Assembly (NCBI GenBank): GCA_937863415.1
Contig: CALMFC010000005.1
Coordinates: forward strand, 186,001-250,000
Source: an uncultured bacterium
GTDB lineage: Bacteria > Patescibacteriota > Saccharimonadia > Saccharimonadales > Saccharimonadaceae
Reading direction: 5' to 3'
DNA length: 64,000 bases
A program made the translations under genes and the position numbers. Positions 28,281-37,231 of this stretch are shown in pieces. Every line of letters starts with the position of its first letter. Position 1 is the stretch's first letter. The notes beneath the pieces are model-generated. The model was not told the origin of the DNA and searched no databases. It was given only the letters and a program-made list of their open reading frames with translations.

Positions 28281-30848
28281 TTAAATTGTTTGCAGGCTAC
28301 TAACTTCAGCCCTGTTCTTTGCAACCTTAGCCTTAAGTTCGGGGTTCATGTCAACTGCGGTTGCGTTGTCTCTAAGTTTAACTCTTTCCCCTGAAGAAAG
28401 CGTACTTGACGACGAGGTAACCGTCGCATACACCTCTGCAAGCTCATCTTTGTCACCAGTAGCAATCTTTTCTGAGGAATATGCATCTGCTTTAACTGCA
28501 GACTCAATAAGTTCAGACGTTTTCTTGCCTGTACCCTGTGCAATTTCTTGTAGAGCTCCTTGTCCTGCCCAAATTGGTTTATTGGGTGACGCACCAATTG
28601 AGGCCGCAAGCAACTGTGCGTCTTCGCCAGTCATTCCCCTGTCGACCAGCTCTTTTATGTGATCATGTTTGCCACTTGCCTGTATCTTGATGGCTGCACG
28701 TCTGTATGCTCTGTCTGAGCCGTCAATTTGAACACCGTTTTTCGTAACAGATCCACCTTTTGCAACAGTTTGTCGTTCGCTGTCGGTAAGCATTGCACGC
28801 TTGGTAATCATCATTTCTGCTGCCGTCTCAGCCTCTTGATCTGCTTTGTCTGACGCGGCATAAGCAGACCTTGTAAGTGCTTGATTTGCGAATTTTTGAG
28901 CACCCGTTATACTAGGTCCACGAGCTGCTTTGGCTCGTATTCCGCCCCTAGTCATGGCCCTCGCGAATTTTTGATCTCTATATATTTGTCGGCCTTGTTT
29001 ACGCGATGCTCGCCCTCTCGATAGTGCAGTATTTTCAAATCCTTTCGCGCCTAGCTTTCCTAAGCCACTACCTGCTTTGGCGCCGAATTTGTTTATTGCC
29101 GCACCGACATTGCCGACTCCGTCAATTGACTTTTTTAGGATTCCAGGGACGATCATTAATGGTGCGGCGGCAACGCCCATGGCAATTAGTTGCATCCACG
29201 GATTGGCATCGCCACTAGCATTATTATCACCGGCAGCTTTTATTATATCTGCGGCTAGTGCGGATGCTCCGAACACAACGGCTACAATCGGGAACACCAT
29301 TAACATTGATCCAAACGCCTTAAACCATTTTTTGAACCACTGTTCAGTATTTGGCAACAAGAACGCTACGAAGGCTAGTGGTGAAATAATGATCAAAATT
29401 ACAATTAAAGCTTTTCGAAGTAGTAATATTAAGAACACGACCACCAGACCAATCAATGCTGCAAGTAAGATTGGTATCAGTGCAGACAGAGCGGCAAATG
29501 CAATACCCGCTCCTCCTATGATAATCGCTACGATTGCTGCCCATCCACCAAAATTACCGCTGGCGTCGCCAGTAGTCTTGGTTACATCGGCGGCTGGAGC
29601 TAGCGCAGTAAATACATCACGTAGAGACCATCCCAAGATATTAGAAATATCAACGGCTAGCTGACAAACAGTGTACGAAAGATTGACCAAAATCGCCGCA
29701 ATAATAAGACGTGGCAATAATTTTTTAACCCCGTAATTTGAAACAACCATATTAGTGAGCTGTGAAAAGATAATTATGAGGAACACTATTACAAACGCGA
29801 CGTTAGCAATATTTCGCATTGTCCCCCACGCTGAATAAGTCGTACTGACGGTATCGCTTGTTTTTCCGTTAACTGAAACAAGATCATTGTCGACAGTCAA
29901 CATACCGGCAATAGCGTTATACATGCCGTCTGCCAAAGTCCCCAGAAAAGTCAGCACGGGACAGACAAGCCAGCCTATGCCGTCAATTTGACAAGAAGAA
30001 TTGTCATTGGCGATCTCTGGTGAGCTACATTTTTTCGAGTCATCGGGGTTGTTCTTACAGTAATCACTAGCAAATGACTTAAGTAGAGACGACAAGCCAT
30101 CTGTTAGTTTTGTACACTCGCTAGATCCCGCACCCGTGCCTGCTATTTTTAATTCGTATGGTCGAACCAGTGATTTATAAGTAGCGTCGTCGAGTCCATT
30201 TAGGAAAGAGGTGACTTCTGACGGAACACCGACAAAGTTATTACTAGCGTCTGCGAATGCTGCCGAGCAGCTATCACCAATTTTATTGATATTTATTGAT
30301 TTGGATTCAGTCTCGTTATTTACGACAACTGCTTTGCCGGACACGGGAATATTTGCTGCAATCGCAGACTTAACAATAAACGAGCACCAACCCTCGGAGT
30401 TATTGTTGGTGGCGTCATACTCGAGCTTCATACCGCTGCCAATTTCTCCGCTCAACAGGAAGATTAATCTATTTGATTTGTCGCGCCATACGGAGGTGTC
30501 TTCGGAAGATCCTTTGTCTAGCCACGTAATCAGTGAAATAAATGCCTCACCACCGTCCATTTTGTTTACCGCCCCCGAGAAATAGCTGCCCGATTTTGCG
30601 CAAACCGTGGAGAACGGATGATTGCCAATTAAATTATAGAAATCGTCTGCCTGTTTACTAGATGCGGGCTGGTTACGTTGGGTATTTAAGAATGACGTAA
30701 AATCTGAAGGAACCGAAGTGGCATAAGCACTGTGCTGAAAGCTCAAGGCGACAGCGGTGCTAGCGAAAAATAATAACGCGAAGAAACTAACGCTACGTAT
30801 GACTATTATTCGTTTGCGAGTGTTTTTGCTCATGGCTACAATGAGCAT
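28281..30848 (-). CDS. VirB6/TrbL-like polytopic membrane protein of the secretion system
   Basis: About 855 residues from the ATG at 30848; another in-frame ATG at 30833 gives MSKNTRKR, and the correct start is not certain. After a signal segment comes an extracytoplasmic domain of about 270 residues with several Cys (SCSAAFADASNN, SSCQIDGIGWLVCPV), then a block of at least six membrane helices (about 285-570, including ILLAALIGLVVVFLILLL and GSMLMVFPIVAVVFGAS), and a cytoplasmic Arg/Lys/Ala-rich tail of about 270 residues. This is the layout of the VirB6/TrbL channel component of CPR type IV systems. Confidence 0.82.
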   Translation of the reverse strand: MLIVAMSKNTRKRIIVIRSVSFFALLFFASTAVALSFQHSAYATSVPSDFTSFLNTQRNQPASSKQADDFYNLIGNHPFSTVCAKSGSYFSGAVNKMDGGEAFISLITWLDKGSSEDTSVWRDKSNRLIFLLSGEIGSGMKLEYDATNNNSEGWCSFIVKSAIAANIPVSGKAVVVNNETESKSININKIGDSCSAAFADASNNFVGVPSEVTSFLNGLDDATYKSLVRPYELKIAGTGAGSSECTKLTDGLSSLLKSFASDYCKNNPDDSKKCSSPEIANDNSSCQIDGIGWLVCPVLTFLGTLADGMYNAIAGMLTVDNDLVSVNGKTSDTVSTTYSAWGTMRNIANVAFVIVFLIIIFSQLTNMVVSNYGVKKLLPRLIIAAILVNLSYTVCQLAVDISNILGWSLRDVFTALAPAADVTKTTGDASGNFGGWAAIVAIIIGGAGIAFAALSALIPILLAALIGLVVVFLILLLRKALIVILIIISPLAFVAFLLPNTEQWFKKWFKAFGSMLMVFPIVAVVFGASALAADIIKAAGDNNASGDANPWMQLIAMGVAAAPLMIVPGILKKSIDGVGNVGAAINKFGAKAGSGLGKLGAKGFENTALSRGRASRKQGRQIYRDQKFARAMTRGGIRAKAARGPSITGAQKFANQALTRSAYAASDKADQEAETAAEMMITKRAMLTDSERQTVAKGGSVTKNGVQIDGSDRAYRRAAIKIQASGKHDHIKELVDRGMTGEDAQLLAASIGASPNKPIWAGQGALQEIAQGTGKKTSELIESAVKADAYSSEKIATGDKDELAEVYATVTSSSSTLSSGERVKLRDNATAVDMNPELKAKVAKNRAEVSSLQTI

Positions 30849-30917
30849 AACAAAAACTACCCCCAACTACAACGTAGAATTAGGGGTAAATACTGCTTTA
30901 TATTTATCCTATAAAGT

Positions 30918-31511
30918 TTATTTGTTCGCCTCAATCGTATTGAAGATTATATCTAGCGATATAGCATCATTCGAGCCATCTTTAGTGTGAAATTCGTCTA
31001 ATAATGGAGCAGCGGTTTCTGCATAAGCCACTTTGCCATATGGTTGCGAGGTAAGGAAGGCTGCATCGTTACAGGTTTTTGACAATAATTCTATCGTTGG
31101 GTATGTAAATGCACCATAGTCAACAATTGCTGTGTCGTCTATATACTTTAAGTCGGCCATATACGTAAATGCATCAATCCATTTCATACCTAAAATTTCT
31201 TGGTAGCCAGAGTCTTTCCACTCTTGTTTCATCTCGTCAGCTCCCTCACCCGTGTTGCAAAGTTCGCGAACATTCTGGCGTGATTGCGCCAAGCCGGCTT
31301 CGAGCATTACATCGCCTACCTTATACTCGGGCTTTAAAGGTTCAGTCGCTTCTGTGTTAGAACAGGCTGATACACCCAGTACAGCGCCGGATGCAACTAG
31401 GATAGCTATTCCAGTCCGTGCAAGGCGACTAGCTAAACGACGTTTTTGTGGAGTTAGTTCTAGCGAGTCTTTATTCTGTTCATATAATTCTTTGTGTGAT
31501 TCAGATGTCAT
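30918..31511 (-). CDS. Putative lipoprotein at the start of the secretion operon
   Basis: 197 residues. A basic, unusually long n-region (about 1-36) precedes a hydrophobic stretch and the lipobox-like VSAC (about residues 46-49), suggesting lipidation at Cys. The mature part is soluble and acidic with two more Cys. A GGAG ribosome site lies 12 nt before the ATG. No family is recognised; the position at the head of the type IV cluster suggests an envelope accessory role. Confidence 0.6.
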   Translation of the reverse strand: MTSESHKELYEQNKDSLELTPQKRRLASRLARTGIAILVASGAVLGVSACSNTEATEPLKPEYKVGDVMLEAGLAQSRQNVRELCNTGEGADEMKQEWKDSGYQEILGMKWIDAFTYMADLKYIDDTAIVDYGAFTYPTIELLSKTCNDAAFLTSQPYGKVAYAETAAPLLDEFHTKDGSNDAISLDIIFNTIEANK

Positions 31512-31667
31512 AGTATTATTCTATCTCCTAATTTATATACAATGACTAGTTAGTTTATCTAAAATAGTCAATTTACGTTCTACTATACACTATTTAGACA
31601 TAAATTGCAATAGCTTATGGTTATTTTCCTATGTTTATCACCGGATAATATTTACCAATTCGTAATT

Positions 31668-32483
31668 TTATTGTGGTTTGGTTGCTTGAAATATGATGGT
31701 TCCTGGTACTCGTTGTAATCTACTGTAGCTAAACGGATCTTCCTTAGAGTAAACACCGTATCGTGAGTTTTGTCCAAACTTTGAGTTATCGTCGGTTGCT
31801 ACGGGCTCTGGTTCTAGAATTTTTTGTATAATGAATCCTGCTGAACTGAGGCAGGAACAGTAATCTCCTATTGTCTTGTAGGTTCCTGTCATGGGGGTGG
31901 CTATGTTCATTTCTGGAAAATCGTATGACCACTCCTTGGGCGATCTATCGAAATAATTATCAAAAATGAAAGTGTCCCCCATCCAATTACCATGGGATCG
32001 TATGGGATGGTCAAGGCTAAAGATAAATTTTCCGTTTGGCTTAAGGGCCTTGTGTATTGCTTTAAATACCTCAGACATCTCGCTAATGTCATAACAGTAC
32101 TGTAGTGCGTACACCGACAGTACAGTATCAAACTCATCTAGATAATCCATGTCACTGAAGTCAAGAAACGATCCGACTTTAAAGTCTATATTTACATTTT
32201 CATCACGTGAGATTTGCTTGCCAATTTCTATTTGTTTTTCTGAGATGTCAATTGCCGTAACGTCAGCACCGGCTTTTGCTGCGACAATTGAATTTTGTCC
32301 CGCACCCGAACCGATTTCTAAAAACTTTGTTCCCGCCAGGTTGCCTAACAATTTTAGCTCATCATCAGATGGACAGAGTGGACCGTAATGTATTCGTTTG
32401 GTGCCTATTTTATAGCGCTTTTGATAGGCCGATGCCACTGTGTTCCATGCACTACGCATGATGTCGTCGCTGTTATTTGCCAC
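31668..32483 (-). CDS. Class I SAM-dependent methyltransferase (operon gene 7)
   Basis: 271 residues. Motif I FLEIGSGAGQNSIVAAKAG (about residue 52), the acidic end of strand 2 VTAIDISEKQIEIG, motif IV-like FDTVLSVYALQYC and post-IV LKPNGKFIFSLDHPI place it in the small-molecule methyltransferase superfamily (UbiE/Methyltransf_11 type). The substrate cannot be told. It overlaps the upstream oxidoreductase gene by 11 bp and is the last gene of the seven-gene overlapping group. Confidence 0.85.
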   Translation of the reverse strand: MANNSDDIMRSAWNTVASAYQKRYKIGTKRIHYGPLCPSDDELKLLGNLAGTKFLEIGSGAGQNSIVAAKAGADVTAIDISEKQIEIGKQISRDENVNIDFKVGSFLDFSDMDYLDEFDTVLSVYALQYCYDISEMSEVFKAIHKALKPNGKFIFSLDHPIRSHGNWMGDTFIFDNYFDRSPKEWSYDFPEMNIATPMTGTYKTIGDYCSCLSSAGFIIQKILEPEPVATDDNSKFGQNSRYGVYSKEDPFSYSRLQRVPGTIIFQATKPQ

Positions 32484-33465
32484 TGGGAGTTTCTCCTTTT
32501 GCTAATAAGTACTTGTTAACATTATATGCGGCTTTTGCCCCCTGACCGTTTGCGGCAACAATATGCTTTAGGTCTCCACAAACGTCTCCAGCTATAAAAA
32601 TACCAGGTATATTGGTAGATTGGAAAAAGTCTGTTTTTGCATACCCTGTGTCGTCTAAGCTAACGCCGAGATTATTCGCAATTGTGTTTTCTGGTGTAAC
32701 TCCGATATAACAAAAGACCGCGACACAATCTAACGAGTACTCTTTATTGTCTTTTATGTAATTAACTGATCTTAGCTTACCGTTTTTACCATTAAGTAAC
32801 TTAACTTCTGCTCCCGTTATTACGCGTATACCCAGTGGGGCGAAATGTTTGGTGTGTTTTTCCTTTGCCTGTGCCTCAGATTTTATTTCTAGTATAGTAA
32901 CCTTGACACCATGCCTTGCAAGATAAATTGCCGCTGTTGAGCCAGAATTTCGACTACCTAGTACAACAACCTTTTTTGACACATAGTGACCGTATAGATT
33001 CAGCGCAAAATAGTGTATGTAGCCGTCAAAGCCGTTAACTATAGTAGGAGAAAGCTTCTTGGGGTTTGTACCGGTTGCAATAATCAGTGCTTGAACCTGG
33101 TATAACATGTTCTTGGCTTGAACTACAAACCCCGTATTAGAGGTTCGTATATCTGCAACCTCGGAGTTTTCGTGATATTCGACCTCCATCTCTGACAAGC
33201 TGTGTCGAAACTTCTCTACAAGCTGTGTTCCGTCCACAGTGTTCAGTAGACCAGGGAGACCTTCTAGTTTTCCTAATAGATTAATGTGATTTTCTGGAAT
33301 CCAGGCCAGAGTCCTTCTTTCGAATATTATCGGATTATTGCCGTCATATTTACTATATATACCAGCTGCTATTCCTGCTGGTCCACCACCAATAATGGCG
33401 ATGTTGTATTGTTTAATTATTTCCGTCCGATTATTAGGTAGGGGTCCGAGGATATCTTTTTCCAT
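32473..33465 (-). CDS. Thioredoxin-reductase-like FAD/NAD(P) oxidoreductase lacking the CxxC (operon gene 6)
   Basis: 330 residues. FAD-binding AIIGGGPAGIAAGIYS (about 20-35), the NAD(P)-binding region VVVLGSRNSGSTAAIYLARHG (about 165-185) and the second FAD motif IFIAGDVCGD (about 290) give the TrxR fold. In the position of the redox-active CATC motif the sequence reads IHYFALNLYG, so disulfide reduction of thioredoxin type is not possible. Related CxxC-less proteins include ferredoxin/flavodoxin-NADP reductases and small-molecule oxidases. In this operon it may supply reducing power to the HFCD flavoprotein or act on the pathway product. Confidence 0.82.
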   Translation of the reverse strand: MEKDILGPLPNNRTEIIKQYNIAIIGGGPAGIAAGIYSKYDGNNPIIFERRTLAWIPENHINLLGKLEGLPGLLNTVDGTQLVEKFRHSLSEMEVEYHENSEVADIRTSNTGFVVQAKNMLYQVQALIIATGTNPKKLSPTIVNGFDGYIHYFALNLYGHYVSKKVVVLGSRNSGSTAAIYLARHGVKVTILEIKSEAQAKEKHTKHFAPLGIRVITGAEVKLLNGKNGKLRSVNYIKDNKEYSLDCVAVFCYIGVTPENTIANNLGVSLDDTGYAKTDFFQSTNIPGIFIAGDVCGDLKHIVAANGQGAKAAYNVNKYLLAKGETPSGK

Positions 33466-34157
33466 ATTTCTCCTTTGAAGTAATCTTTTACAATCTTGCG
33501 TGCATTAGTTTTAGAGATACCTTTGGGTAACACACGCATCACCTCGATAATTGTTTGCATTTCTTCCTCGTTACGTTCTAGTGGAATATAATATTTACGT
33601 AATTCCGTGTGACTAAAGCCGAGAGACCTCATTTGTATAACTTTTTCTTCTGCCGAGTCGTTGTCTGGCTTATCACTTAATAGGTTTGTAATTTCCACCA
33701 TGCCTCTACCTGGGCCGTATTCTTTATATATAAACCATCCACCAGTTTTTAACTTATCAAATATTTCGGATATTGATACATCCGATACAGCCTTAGCCAT
33801 AATAAGATCAAAGGTTTCGTTTTTAAACTGAAGATTGTGGTTGTCCATTTGTTTAAACTTAATACCTAAACCTTTGCTGTAAGTTCGTGCGCTTTTTAAC
33901 ATAGATAATGATGAGTCTATTCCAATTAGCTTATATCCTGTCGCTATTACGCTATAGTTGCGACGCATAGTTTCGGCTATCAGATATCCGTTGCCGGTTC
34001 CCAGATCTAGAATGGATGTGATGTCGTGTTTATTAATAATTTTATCGATTTCATGGAGCATTATTTCTGTTACCCCATCGTTTGTATGTTGGTGTTCGAA
34101 GAAATGATCTCGCTTTTCAGACGTTTTTGCATTATAAAATAGGTTATTTTTTGACAT
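33417..34157 (-). CDS. Class I SAM-dependent methyltransferase (operon gene 5)
   Basis: 246 residues. Motif I SILDLGTGNGYLIAETM (about residue 45), LIGIDSSLSMLKSA and DLIMAKAVSDVSI follow the Rossmann methyltransferase order; LKTGGWFIYKEYGPG is the post-motif. The C-terminal ~60 residues are helical and charged. It overlaps the next gene by 49 bp and the upstream gene by 14 bp, the longest overlap in the set. The substrate is unknown. Confidence 0.82.
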   Translation of the reverse strand: MSKNNLFYNAKTSEKRDHFFEHQHTNDGVTEIMLHEIDKIINKHDITSILDLGTGNGYLIAETMRRNYSVIATGYKLIGIDSSLSMLKSARTYSKGLGIKFKQMDNHNLQFKNETFDLIMAKAVSDVSISEIFDKLKTGGWFIYKEYGPGRGMVEITNLLSDKPDNDSAEEKVIQMRSLGFSHTELRKYYIPLERNEEEMQTIIEVMRVLPKGISKTNARKIVKDYFKGEIWKKISSDPYLIIGRK

Positions 34158-34695
34158 ATTGCTGGATAGCCTTCTTTAACTGAATCTCTGATTTAAAATA
34201 ATGTACGTGTTGAATATCCTCAAGTATTTCGAGTGGAAGTTTTGAACTAATGGAGCGTTCATCAACAAAGAATACGGTCGTATGGCCTTCGAACACGCGT
34301 ATGTATTTTGCTGCGGTAAGTTCCAGCAAGCTACCCGAAGAATAGCCCAGAAAAAGCGCATAGGGGGCGAGACTTACGAAGTGGGTATTGAGAAAACTCC
34401 ACCCGACACCCTCTTGCATCTCATGAAACTTGGTTATACCCATGGATTTTGCGCGCTCTACAAGCCACTTCTCCCCATGTGGCATTACGGCTACCACGCT
34501 ATTTGTGCCTTTTATATTTAAGTACTCCATTGCAAAGTCAACGTACACGCCGTGGTCTGGAATAAAGTAAAGTTCATCAAAAGAGTCGGCACATACAGCT
34601 GCGAGACCCTTTAGCCATTCAGTATAATTACTTATAGATGCAAATCGACTAACTTTTGTGATGTCAGTGGGCCCCATTATTATCAAAGAACTCAT
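34144..34695 (-). CDS. Possible Rossmann/SLOG-like protein of unknown function (operon gene 4)
   Basis: 183 residues beginning MSSLIIMGPTDITKV, a beta-strand plus Gly-rich turn. Later segments alternate strand and helix (DELYFIPDHGVYVDFAMEY, NSVVAVMPHGEKWLVERA, YALFLGYSSGSLLELTAAK, TTVFFVDERSISSKLP). The GYSSGSLLE segment followed by a helix recalls the GGGTxxE loop of SLOG/LOG nucleotide-binding proteins, but the match is weak. It overlaps both neighbours by 4-14 bp. If the reading is right it could bind a nucleotide or nucleoside in the pathway. Confidence 0.6.
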   Translation of the reverse strand: MSSLIIMGPTDITKVSRFASISNYTEWLKGLAAVCADSFDELYFIPDHGVYVDFAMEYLNIKGTNSVVAVMPHGEKWLVERAKSMGITKFHEMQEGVGWSFLNTHFVSLAPYALFLGYSSGSLLELTAAKYIRVFEGHTTVFFVDERSISSKLPLEILEDIQHVHYFKSEIQLKKAIQQYVKK

Positions 34696-35468
34696 TTGAG
34701 GAACTCCGTCTTACGAGCTATGAATAATGGTGGTTCTTTGCCCGTGTATTTCGTTTTACTGAATCCGTTGTATATCTTTGCAGTAAAACCAGCATCGTTC
34801 AAGTAATCATTCAAGTCATCAATACTATAGAGGTATATACTGTGCTCATCTACGAACATATCTATGTGACCTCGTTCTTTCCATGTTATAGATGGGTTCC
34901 AACTCACAAACTTGCCATTAGCAAAGGGCATACCTACTAGGGAAATATCTATATTCTCATCATGATAGGTCGAGGCTACTATTTGGCTATCTTGCCAGTG
35001 TTCATATGCATAACGTAAGTCAAATATGAAGGTTGCCCCAGGTAGTAAATGTGAGTATATATTCTTTATTAAACTCCTTAAGTCTGAGGGATTTGTTATA
35101 TATTGGAGTGATGCAAAAAAGCAAGTTATAAGATCATATTGCTTGTCGGTTGACCTTAGGAAGTTCGACATTTCGTCAACTGCTATACTAATGTTGTTAT
35201 TTTTTTTAAATTTATCACGCGCCAGATTAACAGAGCCTGTGTTTATGTCAACTCCTTCTATGGATGCTTTTGGTAGTGCGTCGCCTAAGTGTCTAATGTG
35301 CTCGCCAGTCCCGCACGCTAAGTCGAGAATACGAGGGGATTCTTTTTTTGGGTCAAGATTAGCGTGCATAAGAGTTACCTTTACTTCCTTTTTGTAGTCT
35401 TTGTAGCTATAAAGATAGTCGTAAAGTTTGGCTTGGACGTCATATAAGAGGTGTTTATGGCTATTCAC
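34692..35468 (-). CDS. Class I SAM-dependent methyltransferase (operon gene 3)
   Basis: 258 residues. Motif I RILDLACGTGEHIRHLGDA (about residue 43), IEGVDINTGSVNLARDKF, LITCFFASLQYI and LLPGATFIFDLR are well preserved. It is a distinct sequence from the other two methyltransferases of the operon, so they are probably not recent duplicates. It overlaps the fusion gene upstream by 8 bp and the Rossmann-like gene downstream by 4 bp. Confidence 0.85.
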   Translation of the reverse strand: MNSHKHLLYDVQAKLYDYLYSYKDYKKEVKVTLMHANLDPKKESPRILDLACGTGEHIRHLGDALPKASIEGVDINTGSVNLARDKFKKNNNISIAVDEMSNFLRSTDKQYDLITCFFASLQYITNPSDLRSLIKNIYSHLLPGATFIFDLRYAYEHWQDSQIVASTYHDENIDISLVGMPFANGKFVSWNPSITWKERGHIDMFVDEHSIYLYSIDDLNDYLNDAGFTAKIYNGFSKTKYTGKEPPLFIARKTEFLK

Positions 35469-36615
35469 GATTAGTGCCTTCGTCTATTAAAAGAGCGTGT
35501 TTATGTAACTTCTCATATGCCTCAGTTAAAGATTTGCCAGCAGATACCTCACCATGTAGGCGCATTATGCCAAACCCCCACTTTCTTATAAGGCGACTTA
35601 CTTCTTCATGAGAAATGAATTCTCCGTATGGAATATAATTTTTAGTTTTATATTTACTAAGAGATTTATTATAGGTTACTTGTGGGTAGTGGGTGTGTAT
35701 TATTGCCCTTAGTTCTGGCGAGTCATGCAATAAAGATAAGTATAGGGGTGTTTCTGAGGAGGGAGTGCGATGGCCATACCAGAAGATTCTCTTAAACTTT
35801 GTACTCTTGGGAATATTAACGAGTGTTAAGTTGTCTTTATGTAGGTCTGCAAGTTTACTGCCGGTAGAGGTTATAACTAACCACTTGTCATCAACTGCCA
35901 CCCCGATACAGCCGTTTACTCCATTATTTATTCCGTCCCGCTCAGCTAACCTACCGATAGTTTGAAAATCTTCCAAAAGAGGTTCAATCATAGAGTCATA
36001 TTGATTCTTATATTTATTATCTAGTTTTTCCGTTTGGAATTTTACTTTATAAACACAAGCCTTTAATGTATCTGTAATCTTCAATGTTGGCGCCATTGTT
36101 ATATGGTCTTCTTCTAAATCAGGCCACACTATTCTCACATTCCATGACTGTAGTGTTTCTAGATTACTGACGTTTAGTGGATGATTCCACATATCACTAT
36201 AAGACGGAGCTACAATAATCGGTACTCCGTCCGATATTCCAGAGGCCACGAGTCCCAGCGCATAGTTATCAGCAATGCCGTTTGCTATTTTGCTGACAGT
36301 ATTGAATGTTGCTGGTGCAACCACAATAGCGCTTGGTCGAGCAAGCGTCTTCGTAGTTGTTGCATTGCCACCTTCTAGTCTAAGGGTTTTGTCTTGTGCC
36401 ACATATAAGTTATCTGTCTCGGGTATGTCTAAATCGGACAGAGCAGTTCGAGCCGAGGGTGTTGGTATAAGGATGACTTGATAGCCAAATAAGTTAATTT
36501 GGTTTGATAAATCCAGGACTGATTTAATCTTTGAGGCGGCGGATACGACTAGGTAGATGACAACACTACTAGGTTCAACATTGCTGTTGATATCTATTCG
36601 GTCATCTTTTGCCAT
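35461..36615 (-). CDS. HFCD-flavoprotein / class II aldolase fusion (operon gene 2)
   Basis: 384 residues. The N-terminal half (about 15-175) follows the HFCD (PPC decarboxylase) family: VVIYLVVSAASKIKSVLDLS, then IVVAPATFNTVSKIANGIADN (PASANT-like motif) and IIVAPSYSDMWNHPLNVSN (the M-W substrate-clamp region). The catalytic His, 14 residues before the Pro of the APA motif in Dfp/EpiD, is Thr here. The C-terminal half (about 210-380) resembles class II aldolase/adducin: NDKWLVITSTGSKLADL-type start, AIIHTHYPQVT with the HxH zinc ligands and a third His in IMRLHGEVSAG. The fusion, with a missing decarboxylase His, implies a non-standard flavin reaction coupled to C-C or C-O bond chemistry on a sugar-like substrate. 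Confidence 0.72.
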   Translation of the reverse strand: MAKDDRIDINSNVEPSSVVIYLVVSAASKIKSVLDLSNQINLFGYQVILIPTPSARTALSDLDIPETDNLYVAQDKTLRLEGGNATTTKTLARPSAIVVAPATFNTVSKIANGIADNYALGLVASGISDGVPIIVAPSYSDMWNHPLNVSNLETLQSWNVRIVWPDLEEDHITMAPTLKITDTLKACVYKVKFQTEKLDNKYKNQYDSMIEPLLEDFQTIGRLAERDGINNGVNGCIGVAVDDKWLVITSTGSKLADLHKDNLTLVNIPKSTKFKRIFWYGHRTPSSETPLYLSLLHDSPELRAIIHTHYPQVTYNKSLSKYKTKNYIPYGEFISHEEVSRLIRKWGFGIMRLHGEVSAGKSLTEAYEKLHKHALLIDEGTNRE

Positions 36616-37154
36616 AGTTCCCTCTTTGTTAGGATATGGTATGTCAAAGCAGATACAACAGTACTAACGGTGAGAAAGTCGACCTCTGGTGTCATAGGAA
36701 TAGAGATGAGATCATCCATCTTTTCTATATCAGACGCAGATAGGCCATTTGCTCCACCTATGACAACTATGTCATCACTACGCCAATCATAGAGAAATGG
36801 ATTTTCACCTCCTACGACTACGGCGCCAATTAGTCTAGATTTACTGTTGTGCTTTTTCATATCTTCAACATCTTTATAATATCGTGACCTACCCTCTAGA
36901 GTATCTAGAGGGTTACTGATATTCCAGGACTCAAGCTTCGATATAACTTTGGGATGGTTAAATTTTAATGACTGGCCTATTACATCAGCCTTCATATTGC
37001 CAGTAGCCATCATAGTTTGACCTACCATCGCTAAGTCGAAAGGCTTATTAAGATGTACGAAAGCAAAGTGTACAGGTGGTACGGGGAAAGCCTCGTCCTT
37101 GATAGTGTTGTAATTTATGGCTGAGTTTTTCTCAGCATACTCTCCTGCTATCAT
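36594..37154 (-). CDS. SPOUT/TrmH-like methyltransferase (operon gene 1)
   Basis: 186 residues. The C-terminal half carries a TrmH-type knot: AVVVGGENPFLYDW, DIVVIGGANGLSASDIEKM (SAM loop) and ISIPMTPEVDFLTVSTVVSAL, parallel to the IPM..G.ESLNVS motif 3 of SpoU enzymes. The N-terminal half (HLNKPFDLAMVGQTMMATG) matches the N..N.G.I.RTA region only loosely, with the catalytic Arg replaced. It could methylate RNA or have been recruited to another substrate. First gene after the TTGACA promoter at 37188-37215; it overlaps the fusion gene by 22 bp. Confidence 0.65.
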   Translation of the reverse strand: MIAGEYAEKNSAINYNTIKDEAFPVPPVHFAFVHLNKPFDLAMVGQTMMATGNMKADVIGQSLKFNHPKVISKLESWNISNPLDTLEGRSRYYKDVEDMKKHNSKSRLIGAVVVGGENPFLYDWRSDDIVVIGGANGLSASDIEKMDDLISIPMTPEVDFLTVSTVVSALTYHILTKRELWQKMTE

Positions 37155-37187
37155 TAGGTATGTCTCTCGCTAAATTCTACTTTATGT

Positions 37188-37215
37188 TATATACTATTTA
37201 ATAATATATTGTCAA
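37188..37215 (-). promoter_or_regulatory. Promoter of the seven-gene operon
   Basis: On the minus strand TTGACA (37215-37210) and TATATA (37193-37188) are separated by 16 bp. Transcription should start near 37181, giving a leader of about 27 nt before the ATG at 37154. Confidence 0.65.
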
Positions 37216-37231
37216 GTACATTATGTTAATT

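Noticed and set aside
32473-33465. Thioredoxin reductase TrxB
   Set aside because: The redox-active CxxC is missing, so the name would mislead.
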